From Thiopseudomonas sp. (GTDB lineage: Bacteria > Pseudomonadota > Gammaproteobacteria > Pseudomonadales > Pseudomonadaceae), in contig JALOAC010000003.1 in NCBI GenBank assembly GCA_023228985.1, positions 1 to 64,000 on the forward strand: a stretch of DNA of 64,000 bases, in the 5' to 3' direction. Position numbers and translations under genes: made by a program. Each line of letters begins with the position of its first letter. Within the stretch, counting starts at the first letter, position 1. Positions 47,367 to 55,613 of this stretch are shown here, piece by piece. The notes beneath the pieces are model-generated. The model was given only the letters and a program-made list of their open reading frames with translations. It was not told the DNA's origin and ran no database searches.

Positions 47367-48259
47367 ATTGACTCGCTATTGAATACGCCACTGGAAAGAT
47401 AACGATCACCACGATCGCAAATAATGGCCACCAGCACCGCACTTTCTACTTCTTGCGCCACCTGCAACATCGCTGCCACTGCACCACCGGATGATACACC
47501 ACAAAAAATGCCTTCCTCACGCGCTAAACGACGCATGCAGTTTTCGGCTTCTGCTTGGCATAGATCGATCACGCGGTCCACACGCGCCTGCTCATAAATA
47601 CTTGGCAAATACGCCTCAGGCCAGCGACGTATTCCAGGAATACTGGCATCGGCATCGGGCTGTAAACCGATAATTTGAATCGCCGAATTTTGCTCTTTAA
47701 GGTATTTCGACACGCCCATAATGGTGCCGGTCGTGCCCATAGCGCTAATAAAGTGGGTGATTTGGCCATCGGTTTGTTGCCATATTTCTGGACCAGTACC
47801 CTGATAATGCGCACGAGGATTATCTTGGTTAGCAAACTGATCCAGCACCTTACCCTGCCCGTCCGCTTGCATTGCCAATGCCAAGTCACGCGCTGCTTCC
47901 ATAGACCCCACTAAAATCAACTGCGCGCCATAGGCTGTCATCGCGGTTTTACGCTCAGCTGTGGAGCTTTCCGGCATAATCAGCACCATGCGATAGCCTT
48001 TGATAGCCGCCACCATCGCCAACGCAATACCGGTATTGCCCGAGGTTGCTTCAATAAGCGTATCGCCCGGCCGAATACGTCCCTGACGCTCAGCGCGCTC
48101 GATCATGGACAGTGCTGGCCGGTCCTTTACCGAACCAGCGGGATTATTGCCTTCAAGCTTAACTAACAGCGTATTGCCAGACTCCTGCCCAATACGCTGC
48201 AAACGCACCAAAGGCGTGTTGCCAATACAATCGGCCAAAGTGGGATACTGAACGAGCAT
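47363..48259 (-). CDS. cysM: Cysteine synthase B
   Basis: A PLP enzyme that makes cysteine from O-acetylserine and sulfide or thiosulfate. It is 298 aa. The PLP lysine is in PAGSVKDRPAL, the phosphate loop is in SGNTGIALAM, and SSGGAVAAML is near the end. The length and the short C-terminus fit CysM rather than CysK. The ATG at 48259 follows GGAAA. Confidence 0.95.
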   Translation of the reverse strand: MLVQYPTLADCIGNTPLVRLQRIGQESGNTLLVKLEGNNPAGSVKDRPALSMIERAERQGRIRPGDTLIEATSGNTGIALAMVAAIKGYRMVLIMPESSTAERKTAMTAYGAQLILVGSMEAARDLALAMQADGQGKVLDQFANQDNPRAHYQGTGPEIWQQTDGQITHFISAMGTTGTIMGVSKYLKEQNSAIQIIGLQPDADASIPGIRRWPEAYLPSIYEQARVDRVIDLCQAEAENCMRRLAREEGIFCGVSSGGAVAAMLQVAQEVESAVLVAIICDRGDRYLSSGVFNSESI

Positions 48260-48511
48260 AGAGTTTCCAAGTGCATCAAAAAATGCGCCCATGATAACGA
48301 TAATCCCGCTTAAACGGTATACAAAGCCACAAAGCTGTAGATTGTTTGGTTATAACCTCATGGCAAAATTTCATGCTTGTGCACGCGTAGAATATGTTTC
48401 ATTACAGTTGTTAATTAATTGTGCCGACCACTTAACAGCCTCAGCTAAAAAACGACCAAAATACGACTAATGGTCAGCGTCTAGCTATTGCTGCAAACCA
48501 GCAAGCTCAAT

Positions 48512-49804
48512 ATGCTTAAACGTAAATCAATAACAACAACTCCCAAGAGGTATGCCTTGTTTAGAATAATAATTTTAAGCGCTCTTTACCTATGCGCAAA
48601 CAATCTAGTGCTTGCAGCTGAATCGGTAATTATCGGACTGACTTATCCTCGCACTGGAGCCTACAAGGAAGAAGGTCTGGCGCAGATGCGCGGAGCATTA
48701 CTGGCCATCGAAGAAATCAATGCTCAGGGTGGACTACTCGGACACTCAGTACAGCTTAATAGCCGTGATTCCTCTGCACGCCCTGAAAAAGCTGCAAGTA
48801 ACGTTGAGCAGTTTATTCGTGAAGGCGCTGCTATGGTTTTCGGTAGCGTTTCCAGCGCAGAAGCTGTCGCTGCAGGTAAACGCGCGCAGCAAGGAAATAC
48901 GCTATATTTTGCCACCATCGGTTATGCCGACGACGTGACTGCAGAAAACGGTCATAAATATATTTTCCGTGAAAGCTCTAGCGCCACTATGACGGGTCAA
49001 GCACTAGGACGCTATTTATCCAAGCATTTCCCAAATAAAAAATACGCTTACATCACAGCCGACTATAGCTGGGGTCATAGTGCGGAAGCGGCTATAAGAG
49101 CGAACACCAACACCTCTGACACGGGTAAACACACGCGCATCCTCGTGCCGTTTCCGAACTCAAAGCAATCAGACTTTATTGATGCTCTCACTCAGGTACA
49201 GCATAGTGATGCGCAGGTGCTCGCTTTAGTGCTCTATGGCAAAGACTTGGTGCGTGCCATGCGCATTGCCCACTCCATGGGCTTAACCGACAAAATGCAG
49301 GTTGTTGTTCCCCACTTAATTCAGACGGCTATCGAGGGCGCAGGCCCAGGTGCTATGGAAGGAGTTATTGGAGTTGAACACTGGATTTGGCGCGCTCCAG
49401 AGCTAGAAAAATCAGAAAAAGGCATGGCTTTTGTAAAAAACTTTGACAATAAGTATGGAATATTACCCTCAAGTGCAGCCGCCTCTGCCTACACTGTAGT
49501 TCAGCAATGGGCCGATGCCGCACGGCGCAGTAATAGCTTCAAAAGCAGTGATGTGGTTCGTGCGCTAGAAGACCACGAATACAGCCTCTTAAAAGACAAA
49601 GCCCAATGGCGCGCTTTTGACCATCAAAATACCCAAACGGTATACGTTGTGCGCGCCAATCAGCGCGAAGACGTGATGAAACACCCTTCACGGCAAGATT
49701 TTTATGAGATTCTTGACCGCGTAACCACTGCTGATACTGGAATAAGTTACGAAGCTTGGACTGAAGTACGCCGCAAGGCCAACTTGCCAACCAGTCTGCA
49801 GTAA
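48512..49804 (+). CDS. Orphan periplasmic substrate-binding protein (branched-chain amino acid/urea ABC type)
   Basis: A 430-aa protein with a long signal (KRYALFRIIILSALYLCANN, cleaved near VLAAES). It has the type I periplasmic-binding fold: IIGLTYPRTGAYKEEG, AIEEINAQGGLLG, VFGSVSSAEAVAAG and YAYITADYSWGHSAE are the usual blocks. It should bind an amino acid, urea or amide. No permease or ATPase gene is near, so it may serve a distant transporter or a sensor. The ATG at 48512 is preferred to a TTG at 48488, although no strong ribosome site is seen. Confidence 0.8.
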   Translation: MLKRKSITTTPKRYALFRIIILSALYLCANNLVLAAESVIIGLTYPRTGAYKEEGLAQMRGALLAIEEINAQGGLLGHSVQLNSRDSSARPEKAASNVEQFIREGAAMVFGSVSSAEAVAAGKRAQQGNTLYFATIGYADDVTAENGHKYIFRESSSATMTGQALGRYLSKHFPNKKYAYITADYSWGHSAEAAIRANTNTSDTGKHTRILVPFPNSKQSDFIDALTQVQHSDAQVLALVLYGKDLVRAMRIAHSMGLTDKMQVVVPHLIQTAIEGAGPGAMEGVIGVEHWIWRAPELEKSEKGMAFVKNFDNKYGILPSSAAASAYTVVQQWADAARRSNSFKSSDVVRALEDHEYSLLKDKAQWRAFDHQNTQTVYVVRANQREDVMKHPSRQDFYEILDRVTTADTGISYEAWTEVRRKANLPTSLQ

Positions 49805-49818
49805 CCTGCATAAGATGT

Positions 49819-49854
49819 AAGGCTAAGGCGCACGGATACGTCTTAGCCTTTTTA
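49819..49854 (+). terminator. Terminator after the substrate-binding protein gene
   Basis: AAGGCTAAG and CTTAGCCTT form a 9-bp stem with a 14-base loop and a T run after it. Its A-rich left side could also help terminate queF. Confidence 0.8.
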
Positions 49855-49866
49855 TTGACCTGCTTT

Positions 49867-50697
49867 TTATTGCCGCACTAAGCGTGCATTAGCAAACTCA
49901 AGGGAGTGAGTGCTGCGATAGGGGTTAATATCCAAACCGCCGCGGCGCAAATAACGCGCAAACACCGTCAGTCTTTGTGGCTTTAATAACTGATACAAGT
50001 CCAAAAAAACCCGCTCAACACACTGCTCATGAAAATCTTGATGCTGACGAAAGCTAATCACATACGCCAGCAAGCTGGCATGGCATAGCGCAGCCCCCTG
50101 ATAATCAATACACAAACTCCCCCAGTCGGGCTGACCGGTAACCGGGCAACTTGAACGCAATAAATGGGTGTGCAGACTTTCCTTTACCTGCTTGCTCGGC
50201 TGGCATTGCAGCAAACTGGCATTAGGCTGGTCATACTGACTTATAGCGATGTCCTGCTCATCTATACAAACTCCAGGTAGCTCAACAATAGCTTCGGTGG
50301 CTGCTTGCCCCAGAGTTTTAATCCATACCTGCACCGGCGCGAGCGCTATTGCAGTCAAGTCTCGACTCATGACTGCTTGCACCTCTGCAAAACTGGCAAA
50401 CTGGCTTTGATTAAGAGAATTCAAATACAGTTTAAACGACTTGGATTCAATAATATTGGGCGAATGCGCCGGTACTCGAATTTCTGCCATAGCAACCACC
50501 GGCTTGCCACTGGGCAGCAACCAAGACAACTCGTAAGCATTCCAAATATCTACGCCCTGATAAGGCAGGTTATTTTCATCAATACCAAACGCTTGCCATT
50601 TAAACCTACGCTCGATAGGAAATAACACACTGGCATCGTACTGCGTGACATAGTCTGTCTGCTTGCCCAGTGATGATTCTTCGGCAGGATGCTGCAT
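49867..50697 (-). CDS. queF: NADPH-dependent 7-cyano-7-deazaguanine reductase
   Basis: Reduces preQ0 to preQ1 in queuosine synthesis. It is 276 aa from the ATG at 50697, which follows AGAGGGTT; the open frame to 50865 is not supported. It is the long type II QueF with two T-fold halves. The QueF motif is in the first half ([21 protein letters not shown] shown in part), and the catalytic cysteine is in [12 protein letters not shown]. No preQ1 riboswitch was recognised upstream. Confidence 0.95.
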   Translation of the reverse strand: MQHPAEESSLGKQTDYVTQYDASVLFPIERRFKWQAFGIDENNLPYQGVDIWNAYELSWLLPSGKPVVAMAEIRVPAHSPNIIESKSFKLYLNSLNQSQFASFAEVQAVMSRDLTAIALAPVQVWIKTLGQAATEAIVELPGVCIDEQDIAISQYDQPNASLLQCQPSKQVKESLHTHLLRSSCPVTGQPDWGSLCIDYQGAALCHASLLAYVISFRQHQDFHEQCVERVFLDLYQLLKPQRLTVFARYLRRGGLDINPYRSTHSLEFANARLVRQ

Positions 50698-50797
50698 AGG
50701 TAACCCTCTTAAATTTTGTTGCTGCATTGCCGCCATAACTTTCGTTTCACGGCACAATTGTTTGCTTGTTTTTGAACTATAAGTCACAGCAGAGTAT

Positions 50798-50832
50798 CTA
50801 TCCACAAGAGCTGTGGATAACTCTGTGGATTT
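50798..50832. promoter_or_regulatory. Cluster of DnaA-box-like 9-mers
   Basis: CTATCCACA (50798-50806) has one mismatch to the consensus. TGTGGATAA (50812-50820) is a perfect TTATCCACA on the other strand. TGTGGATTT (50824-50832) has two mismatches. Spacing is 12-14 bases from start to start. It might let DnaA influence queF, or be a coincidental dyad. Confidence 0.4.
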
Positions 50833-50879
50833 CCTGCAGAGCGATTCAGCTAATCCTTTTGCCACTAGGCATACAACAC

Positions 50880-50885
50880 ATTATA
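50880..50885 (-). promoter_or_regulatory. Possible -10 element of the queF promoter
   Basis: On the minus strand this reads TATAAT, about 180 bases before queF. A TTGACA lies only 9 bases upstream of it, too close to be its -35, so the promoter is weakly supported. Confidence 0.3.
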
Positions 50886-51035
50886 CATTTTTCATGTCAA
50901 TTGTTTTTTTTGCTTTTAATTCAATGACTTATTACAGCCGTCTAAAAACAACTTCAACCACAAGCGTACGCTTAGCCAATGCCTAAATGGATACGCTTAT
51001 GTGTACAACACTGCCAGCCATGCCACTTATCAAGC

Positions 51036-51061
51036 TAAAAAAAACGCCCCGAAGGGCGTTA
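51036..51061 (-). terminator. Terminator after prpF
   Basis: AACGCCC-CGAA-GGGCGTT is a perfect 7-bp stem with an A run on the left (the U tract on the minus strand). It ends the prp operon right after prpF. Confidence 0.92.
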
Positions 51062-51094
51062 AAGCGGAAACTTTTTATCTTTCATTCTTGATGG

Positions 51095-52273
51095 CTAAAA
51101 ACAATCACCAGGAACGCGCACCCAACCTTCCATCAACACACGCGCACTTCGACTCATAATGGCTTTTTTCGCCAGCCATTGACCATCCACTTCAGCCGCT
51201 TCCGCACCCACACGCAATGTGCCGGACGGGTGACCAAAACGCACCGCTTGGCGCTCACCACCACCGGCGGCTAGGTTCACCAAAGTGCCGGGAATCGAGG
51301 CGGCTGTACCAATCGCCACTGCCGCCGTGCCCATCATGGCATGGTGCAACTGCCCCATCGACAACGCACGCGCCAGCACATCAATATCAGCAGCATCAAC
51401 CGGCTTACCACTGGAGGACACATAGCTGGCCGGCGGTGCAACAAACGCCACTTTAGGCGTGTGCTGACGGGTAGCGGCTTCAGATACGTCTTTAATCAGC
51501 CCCATCTTGACTGCACCGTAAGCACGAATCAGCTCAAACTTGGCCAAGGCGTCTTTATCACTGTTGATATCGCTTTGCAGTTCAGTGCCGGTATAGCCGA
51601 TATCGCCAGCATTAACGAAAATCGTTGGGATACCCGCGTTAATCAACGTGGCTTGCAATGTCCCTACACCGGGCACATCCAAGCTGTCCACAAGATTACC
51701 TGTTGGGAACATCGAACCTGTAGCATCCGCTGGATCCAAAAACTCGATCTCAACTTCAGCCGCTGGGAAAGTTACGCCATCCAGCTCAAAATCACCGGTT
51801 TCCTGTACTTCACCGTTGGTAATAGGCACATGGGCAATAATGGTTTTTTCAATATTGACCTGCCAGATACGCACCGTGCAAATACCGTTTTCGGGGATTT
51901 TATCGGCATCAACCAAGCCATTACTAATCGCAAACGAGCCCACTGCAGCGGTAAGGTTGCCGCAGTTCCCGCTCCAATCAACAAAAGCGCGGTCAATGGC
52001 GACCTGACCAAAGAGGTAATCCACATCGTGATCAGGCTGTTCGCTCTTGCTCAGCAACACCGTCTTACTGGTGCTGGAACTGCCGTTACCCAAGCCATCA
52101 ATTTGCTTGCCATATGGGTCAGGACTGCCGATCACACGCAACAAAATATTATCACGCGCCGCACCAGCGACTTGCGCCACCTCCGGCAAATCTTGCACGC
52201 GAAAAAACACCCCTTTACTGGTGCCACCGCGCATATAGGTAGCTGGGATTTTAATTTGTGGTACTGAAGACAT
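51095..52273 (-). CDS. prpF: 2-Methylaconitate isomerase PrpF
   Basis: PrpF isomerises the product of AcnD to 2-methyl-cis-aconitate and belongs to the diaminopimelate-epimerase-like fold. It is 392 aa, with IPATYMRGGTSKGVFF at the N-terminus and YLFGQVAIDRAFVDWSGNCGN holding the cysteine region (only part given). IFVNAGDIGYTGTEL and PSGTLRVGAE also match. It is the last gene of the operon; no prpD follows. Confidence 0.96.
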   Translation of the reverse strand: MSSVPQIKIPATYMRGGTSKGVFFRVQDLPEVAQVAGAARDNILLRVIGSPDPYGKQIDGLGNGSSSTSKTVLLSKSEQPDHDVDYLFGQVAIDRAFVDWSGNCGNLTAAVGSFAISNGLVDADKIPENGICTVRIWQVNIEKTIIAHVPITNGEVQETGDFELDGVTFPAAEVEIEFLDPADATGSMFPTGNLVDSLDVPGVGTLQATLINAGIPTIFVNAGDIGYTGTELQSDINSDKDALAKFELIRAYGAVKMGLIKDVSEAATRQHTPKVAFVAPPASYVSSSGKPVDAADIDVLARALSMGQLHHAMMGTAAVAIGTAASIPGTLVNLAAGGGERQAVRFGHPSGTLRVGAEAAEVDGQWLAKKAIMSRSARVLMEGWVRVPGDCF

Positions 52274-52356
52274 GGTTTTCTTCCATTGGTTAACTGGTTC
52301 AGAATTAAAGATTTATTTTTAAGCTTGGGATGGGTTAGCAGCAGTGGGCTGTAATT

Positions 52357-52390
52357 ACGCAAAGACGCCGCAAGCACGTCCTTGTAGGCT
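52357..52390 (+). repeat. acnD-flanking inverted repeat, left arm
   Basis: 33 bases here match the reverse complement of 55524-55556 with a single mismatch. The two arms face each other across acnD. Confidence 0.85.
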
Positions 52391-52496
52391 CTCTGCCGCG
52401 AATACCGTGCAACATGCAGCCTCAGAAGTAGCCGAAGGAAAAGCGACAGCAGCCCGGCACAGCCGGGCCACCCCCTCTCAACCAGCACGTGGTCTT

Positions 52497-52594
52497 TTGG
52501 GGCTAGGCGAGACCGAAGCAAAGCATCAGCTCTTGGGCCGAAGCTTGCTTCGGAGCTGGAGCGTCGCTTTGCGTAGCGTCTCACCTAGCCCCAA
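52497..52594. repeat. Long imperfect hairpin in the acnD-prpF spacer
   Basis: The ends TTGGGGCTAGGCGAGAC and GTCTCACCTAGCCCCAA pair with one mismatch. Further in, CAAAGC and GCTTTG pair. The centre carries a perfect CCGAAGC-TT-GCTTCGG hairpin (52538-52553). The whole element could fold into a branched stem in the prp transcript. Confidence 0.8.
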
Positions 52595-52627
52595 GCCACA
52601 GCGCTAAACAACCACTGAGCTAAACAA

Positions 52628-55231
52628 TCACTCTTCGCCCAAAAAGTCCTTAGCAAAACGCTGCAACACACCGCCCGCATCATAAATACGCACTTCAGCA
52701 GCGGTATCTAAACGACACGTCATCGGCACTTCAACCACCTCACCGTTACGACGGTTAATCACCAACGTCATATCAGCCAGCGGACTCGGCTCACCCACAA
52801 CATCGTAAGTTTCAGTCCCATCAAGTTTCAGCGTATGGCGGTTAGTGCCCGGCTTAAACTCCAGCGGCAACACACCCATACCTACAAGGTTAGTGCGGTG
52901 AATACGCTCAAAACCTTCAGCAGCCAGCACTTCAACACCAGCCAAACGCACGCCTTTAGCTGCCCAGTCACGGCTCGAACCCTGACCATAGTCAGCACCC
53001 GCCACGATAATCAACGGCTGCTTGCGCTCCATGTAGGTCTCAATCGCTTCCCACATACGCATCACTTCACCTTCCGGCTCAACACGCGTCAACGAACCCT
53101 GAATAACCTCACCCTTCTCATCACGCACCATCTCGTTCAACAACTTGGGATTAGCCAAGGTTGCACGCTGGGCGGTCAAGTGGTCACCACGGTGGGTAGC
53201 GTAAGAGTTAAAGTCTTCTTCTGGCAGACCCATCTTGTGCAAATACTCACCCGCCGCTGAATCCATCATAATCGCGTTAGACGGCGACAAGTGGTCAGTG
53301 GTGATGTTGTCCGGCAACAACGCCAATGCACGCATGCCTTTCATGGTACGCGGCGCCGCTAAAGCACCTTCCCAGTAAGGGGGGCGACGAATATAAGTAC
53401 TCATCGGACGCCAGTCATACAGCGGACTAACGGATCTTTCAGCGGCATCCATATCAAACATTGGGATATAAATTTCGCGGAACTGCTCAGGCTTCACGTG
53501 TTTGCTAACAATGGCATCGATTTCTTCATCGGTTGGCCACAGATCTTTTAAACGAATTTCTTTACCGTCCACAACCGCCAACACATCCTGCTCAATATCA
53601 AAGCGAATAGTACCGGCAATGGCATAGGCCACAACCAATGGTGGTGAAGCCAAGAACGCTTGCTTAGCGTAGGGGTGGATACGGCCATCAAAGTTACGGT
53701 TACCTGACAGAACTGCCGTGGCATACAGGTCGCGGTCAATGATTTCTTTTTGGATAACAGGATCCAATGCGCCGCTCATGCCGTTACAGGTGGTGCACGC
53801 AAAGCCGACAATACCAAAGCCAAGCTTTTCCATTTCACCAAGCAAGTTGGCTTCCTGCAAATACAGTTCAGCCACTTTAGAGCCCGGTGCAAAAGAGGTT
53901 TTCACCCAAGGCTTGCGTTGCAGGCCCAGCTCGTTGGCTTTCTTAGCGACCAATGCTGCTGCCACCACGTTACGTGGGTTAGAGGTGTTGGTGCACGAGG
54001 TAATCGCGGCAATAATCACTGCGCCATCCGGCATCAAGCCCTGTGCTTCTTGTGCACGGCCTTCGGTCAAGTCACCAGAAATACCTTTAGCGGCTAAATC
54101 AGCAGTAGAGACCAATGCATGCGGGTTAGATGGGCCAGCGATGTTACGGCCAACCGCAGACAGGTCAAATTTCAACACGCGTTCATATTTTGCCGTCTTC
54201 AGCGCATCCGCCCACAAACCGGTGTGCTTAGCGTAGCTTTCCACCAGCGCAATTTGCTCTGGCTCACGACCGGTCAGTTTTAAGTACTCGATGGTTTGTT
54301 CATCAATGTAGAACATGCCCGCGGTCGCGCCATATTCTGGAGTCATGTTGGAAATAGTCGCACGGTCACCGATGGACAGACTGGATGCGCCCTCACCATA
54401 AAACTCAAGGTAAGCACCCACGACACGCTCTTGACGCAAGAACTTAGTCAGAGATAAAACAATGTCCGTTGCAGTAATGCCAGGCTGACGTTTGCCCGTC
54501 AGTTCTACACCAACGATATCCGGTAAGCGCATCATGGATGGCAAGCCGAGCATCACAGTTTCAGCTTCGAGGCCGCCCACACCTACAGAAATCACGCCCA
54601 GCGCATCCACGTGCGGGGTGTGGCTGTCGGTTCCAACACAGGTATCAGGATACGCTACGCCTTCTTTGACCTGCACCACTGGAGACATTTTCTCCAAGTT
54701 AATCTGGTGCATAATGCCGTTACCCGCTGGAATCACATCCACGTTATCAAACGCGGTTTTGGTCCAGTTAATAAAGTGGAAACGGTCTTCGTTACGACGG
54801 TCTTCGATTTCGCGGTTTTTCTCAAACGCATCCGGATCATAACCACCACATTCAACCGACAACGAGTGGTCAACAATCAGCTGTGTTTGCACAACAGGAT
54901 TTACTTTCGATGGGTCGCCGCCTTTCTCAGCAATGGCATCACGTAGACCAGCGAGGTCAACCAAAGCGGTTTGGCCAAGAATGTCATGGCACACCACACG
55001 CGCTGGATACCAGGGGAAATCCAGGTCGCTACGACGCTCAATCAGCTGCTTCAGCGAATCGGTTAAATCCGCCGGCTCACAACGGCGCACCAATTGCTCA
55101 GCCAAAATGCGTGAAGTATAGGGAAGCTTTTCATAAGCGCCCGGCTCGATGGCATCAACTGCCTCGCGGGTGTCAAAATAATCCAGCACACTGCCGGGGA
55201 GGTTTTTACGATATTGGGTATTCATAGTCAT
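52628..55231 (-). CDS. acnD: Fe/S-dependent 2-methylisocitrate dehydratase AcnD
   Basis: An aconitase-family enzyme that dehydrates 2-methylcitrate together with PrpF. It is 867 aa from the ATG at 55231, where AGGAAA precedes it. Cluster ligands are in ITSCTNTSNPRN and FACTTCNGMSGA. VDHSLSVECGG, NGIMHQINLE, GTDSHTPHVDALG and the swivel-domain YGQGSSRDWAAKG are conserved. The length and NTQYRKNLPG start fit AcnD rather than AcnA. It has large repeat-bearing gaps on both sides. Confidence 0.96.
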   Translation of the reverse strand: MTMNTQYRKNLPGSVLDYFDTREAVDAIEPGAYEKLPYTSRILAEQLVRRCEPADLTDSLKQLIERRSDLDFPWYPARVVCHDILGQTALVDLAGLRDAIAEKGGDPSKVNPVVQTQLIVDHSLSVECGGYDPDAFEKNREIEDRRNEDRFHFINWTKTAFDNVDVIPAGNGIMHQINLEKMSPVVQVKEGVAYPDTCVGTDSHTPHVDALGVISVGVGGLEAETVMLGLPSMMRLPDIVGVELTGKRQPGITATDIVLSLTKFLRQERVVGAYLEFYGEGASSLSIGDRATISNMTPEYGATAGMFYIDEQTIEYLKLTGREPEQIALVESYAKHTGLWADALKTAKYERVLKFDLSAVGRNIAGPSNPHALVSTADLAAKGISGDLTEGRAQEAQGLMPDGAVIIAAITSCTNTSNPRNVVAAALVAKKANELGLQRKPWVKTSFAPGSKVAELYLQEANLLGEMEKLGFGIVGFACTTCNGMSGALDPVIQKEIIDRDLYATAVLSGNRNFDGRIHPYAKQAFLASPPLVVAYAIAGTIRFDIEQDVLAVVDGKEIRLKDLWPTDEEIDAIVSKHVKPEQFREIYIPMFDMDAAERSVSPLYDWRPMSTYIRRPPYWEGALAAPRTMKGMRALALLPDNITTDHLSPSNAIMMDSAAGEYLHKMGLPEEDFNSYATHRGDHLTAQRATLANPKLLNEMVRDEKGEVIQGSLTRVEPEGEVMRMWEAIETYMERKQPLIIVAGADYGQGSSRDWAAKGVRLAGVEVLAAEGFERIHRTNLVGMGVLPLEFKPGTNRHTLKLDGTETYDVVGEPSPLADMTLVINRRNGEVVEVPMTCRLDTAAEVRIYDAGGVLQRFAKDFLGEE

Positions 55232-55396
55232 GGTCTTTGGTTTCCTGCAATTTACAGTACGAATTTTATGCACAAACTTCAGCGCTCAGCGCATGCACTG
55301 CTGCAACAAGCTGCAAGCTGCAACACGAGCGCTATAAATCAGCATGTCAATGCCGACACACAAGAAGTCTTTGAATGAGGAGCGAGGTCATTCAGA

Positions 55397-55433
55397 GAAT
55401 TCCTGCAAGGAATTCAGGCGGGCAACGCCCGCC
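55397..55433. repeat. Two adjacent perfect hairpins
   Basis: GAATTCCT-GCA-AGGAATTC (8-bp arms) is followed one base later by GGCGGGC-AAC-GCCCGCC (7-bp arms). They lie in the prp transcript and have no T run, so mRNA stabilisation or processing is likelier than termination. Confidence 0.75.
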
Positions 55434-55523
55434 CTACTCTTTCCAACACGATTGAGGCTGCAGGCTGCACAGCTTTGTACAGAGGCTGATGGTGGGCTTC
55501 TGTCGCCAAGGATGGCGACACAA

Positions 55524-55556
55524 AGCCTACAAGGACGTACTTGCGGCGTCTTTGCG
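55524..55556 (-). repeat. acnD-flanking inverted repeat, right arm
   Basis: The reverse complement of this 33-base segment equals 52358-52390 except at one position. Similarity then falls off, with short further matches on the acnD side. Confidence 0.85.
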
Positions 55557-55613
55557 GAATATCCACCGTCTGCATTAACCGTGCAGCTCTTATTGACTCA
55601 ATCAAACAGCTAA

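Larger units (their letters stand above)
50698..51035. other. Intergenic region upstream of queF
   Basis: About 340 bases. It holds three DnaA-box-like 9-mers at 50798-50832, an AT-rich tract near 50880-50935 that contains a perfect TATAAT for the minus strand, and the terminator of prpF at its far end. No gene is supported. Confidence 0.55.
52274..52627. repeat. Structured gap between acnD and prpF
   Basis: 354 bases inside the operon with no gene. It holds one arm (52357-52390) of an inverted repeat that also occurs beyond the other end of acnD, a CCCGGC-ACA-GCCGGG hairpin (52453-52467), and a long imperfect hairpin at 52497-52594. The mRNA would carry all of these. Confidence 0.7.
55232..55613. 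repeat. Structured gap between prpC and acnD
   Basis: About 380 bases with no gene. It carries the right arm of the acnD-flanking inverted repeat (55524-55556), a GTCGCC-AAGGAT-GGCGAC hairpin (55502-55519), a GGCGGGC-AAC-GCCCGCC hairpin (55417-55433) and a GAATTCCT-GCA-AGGAATTC dyad (55397-55415). Confidence 0.7.

Noticed and set aside
50798..50832. Replication origin
   Set aside because: There is no dnaA, dnaN, gidA or rpmH nearby and there are too few boxes; only a DnaA-binding cluster is proposed.
50698..50865. Upstream extension of queF
   Set aside because: It has no match to QueF and would code through the DnaA-like boxes; a proper ribosome site lies before 50697.
50698..50880. preQ1 riboswitch upstream of queF
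   Set aside because: No compact H-type pseudoknot sequence could be recognised by eye.
51341..52267. A 308-codon frame on the plus strand
   Set aside because: It is wholly antisense to prpF, whose family motifs are clear on the other strand.
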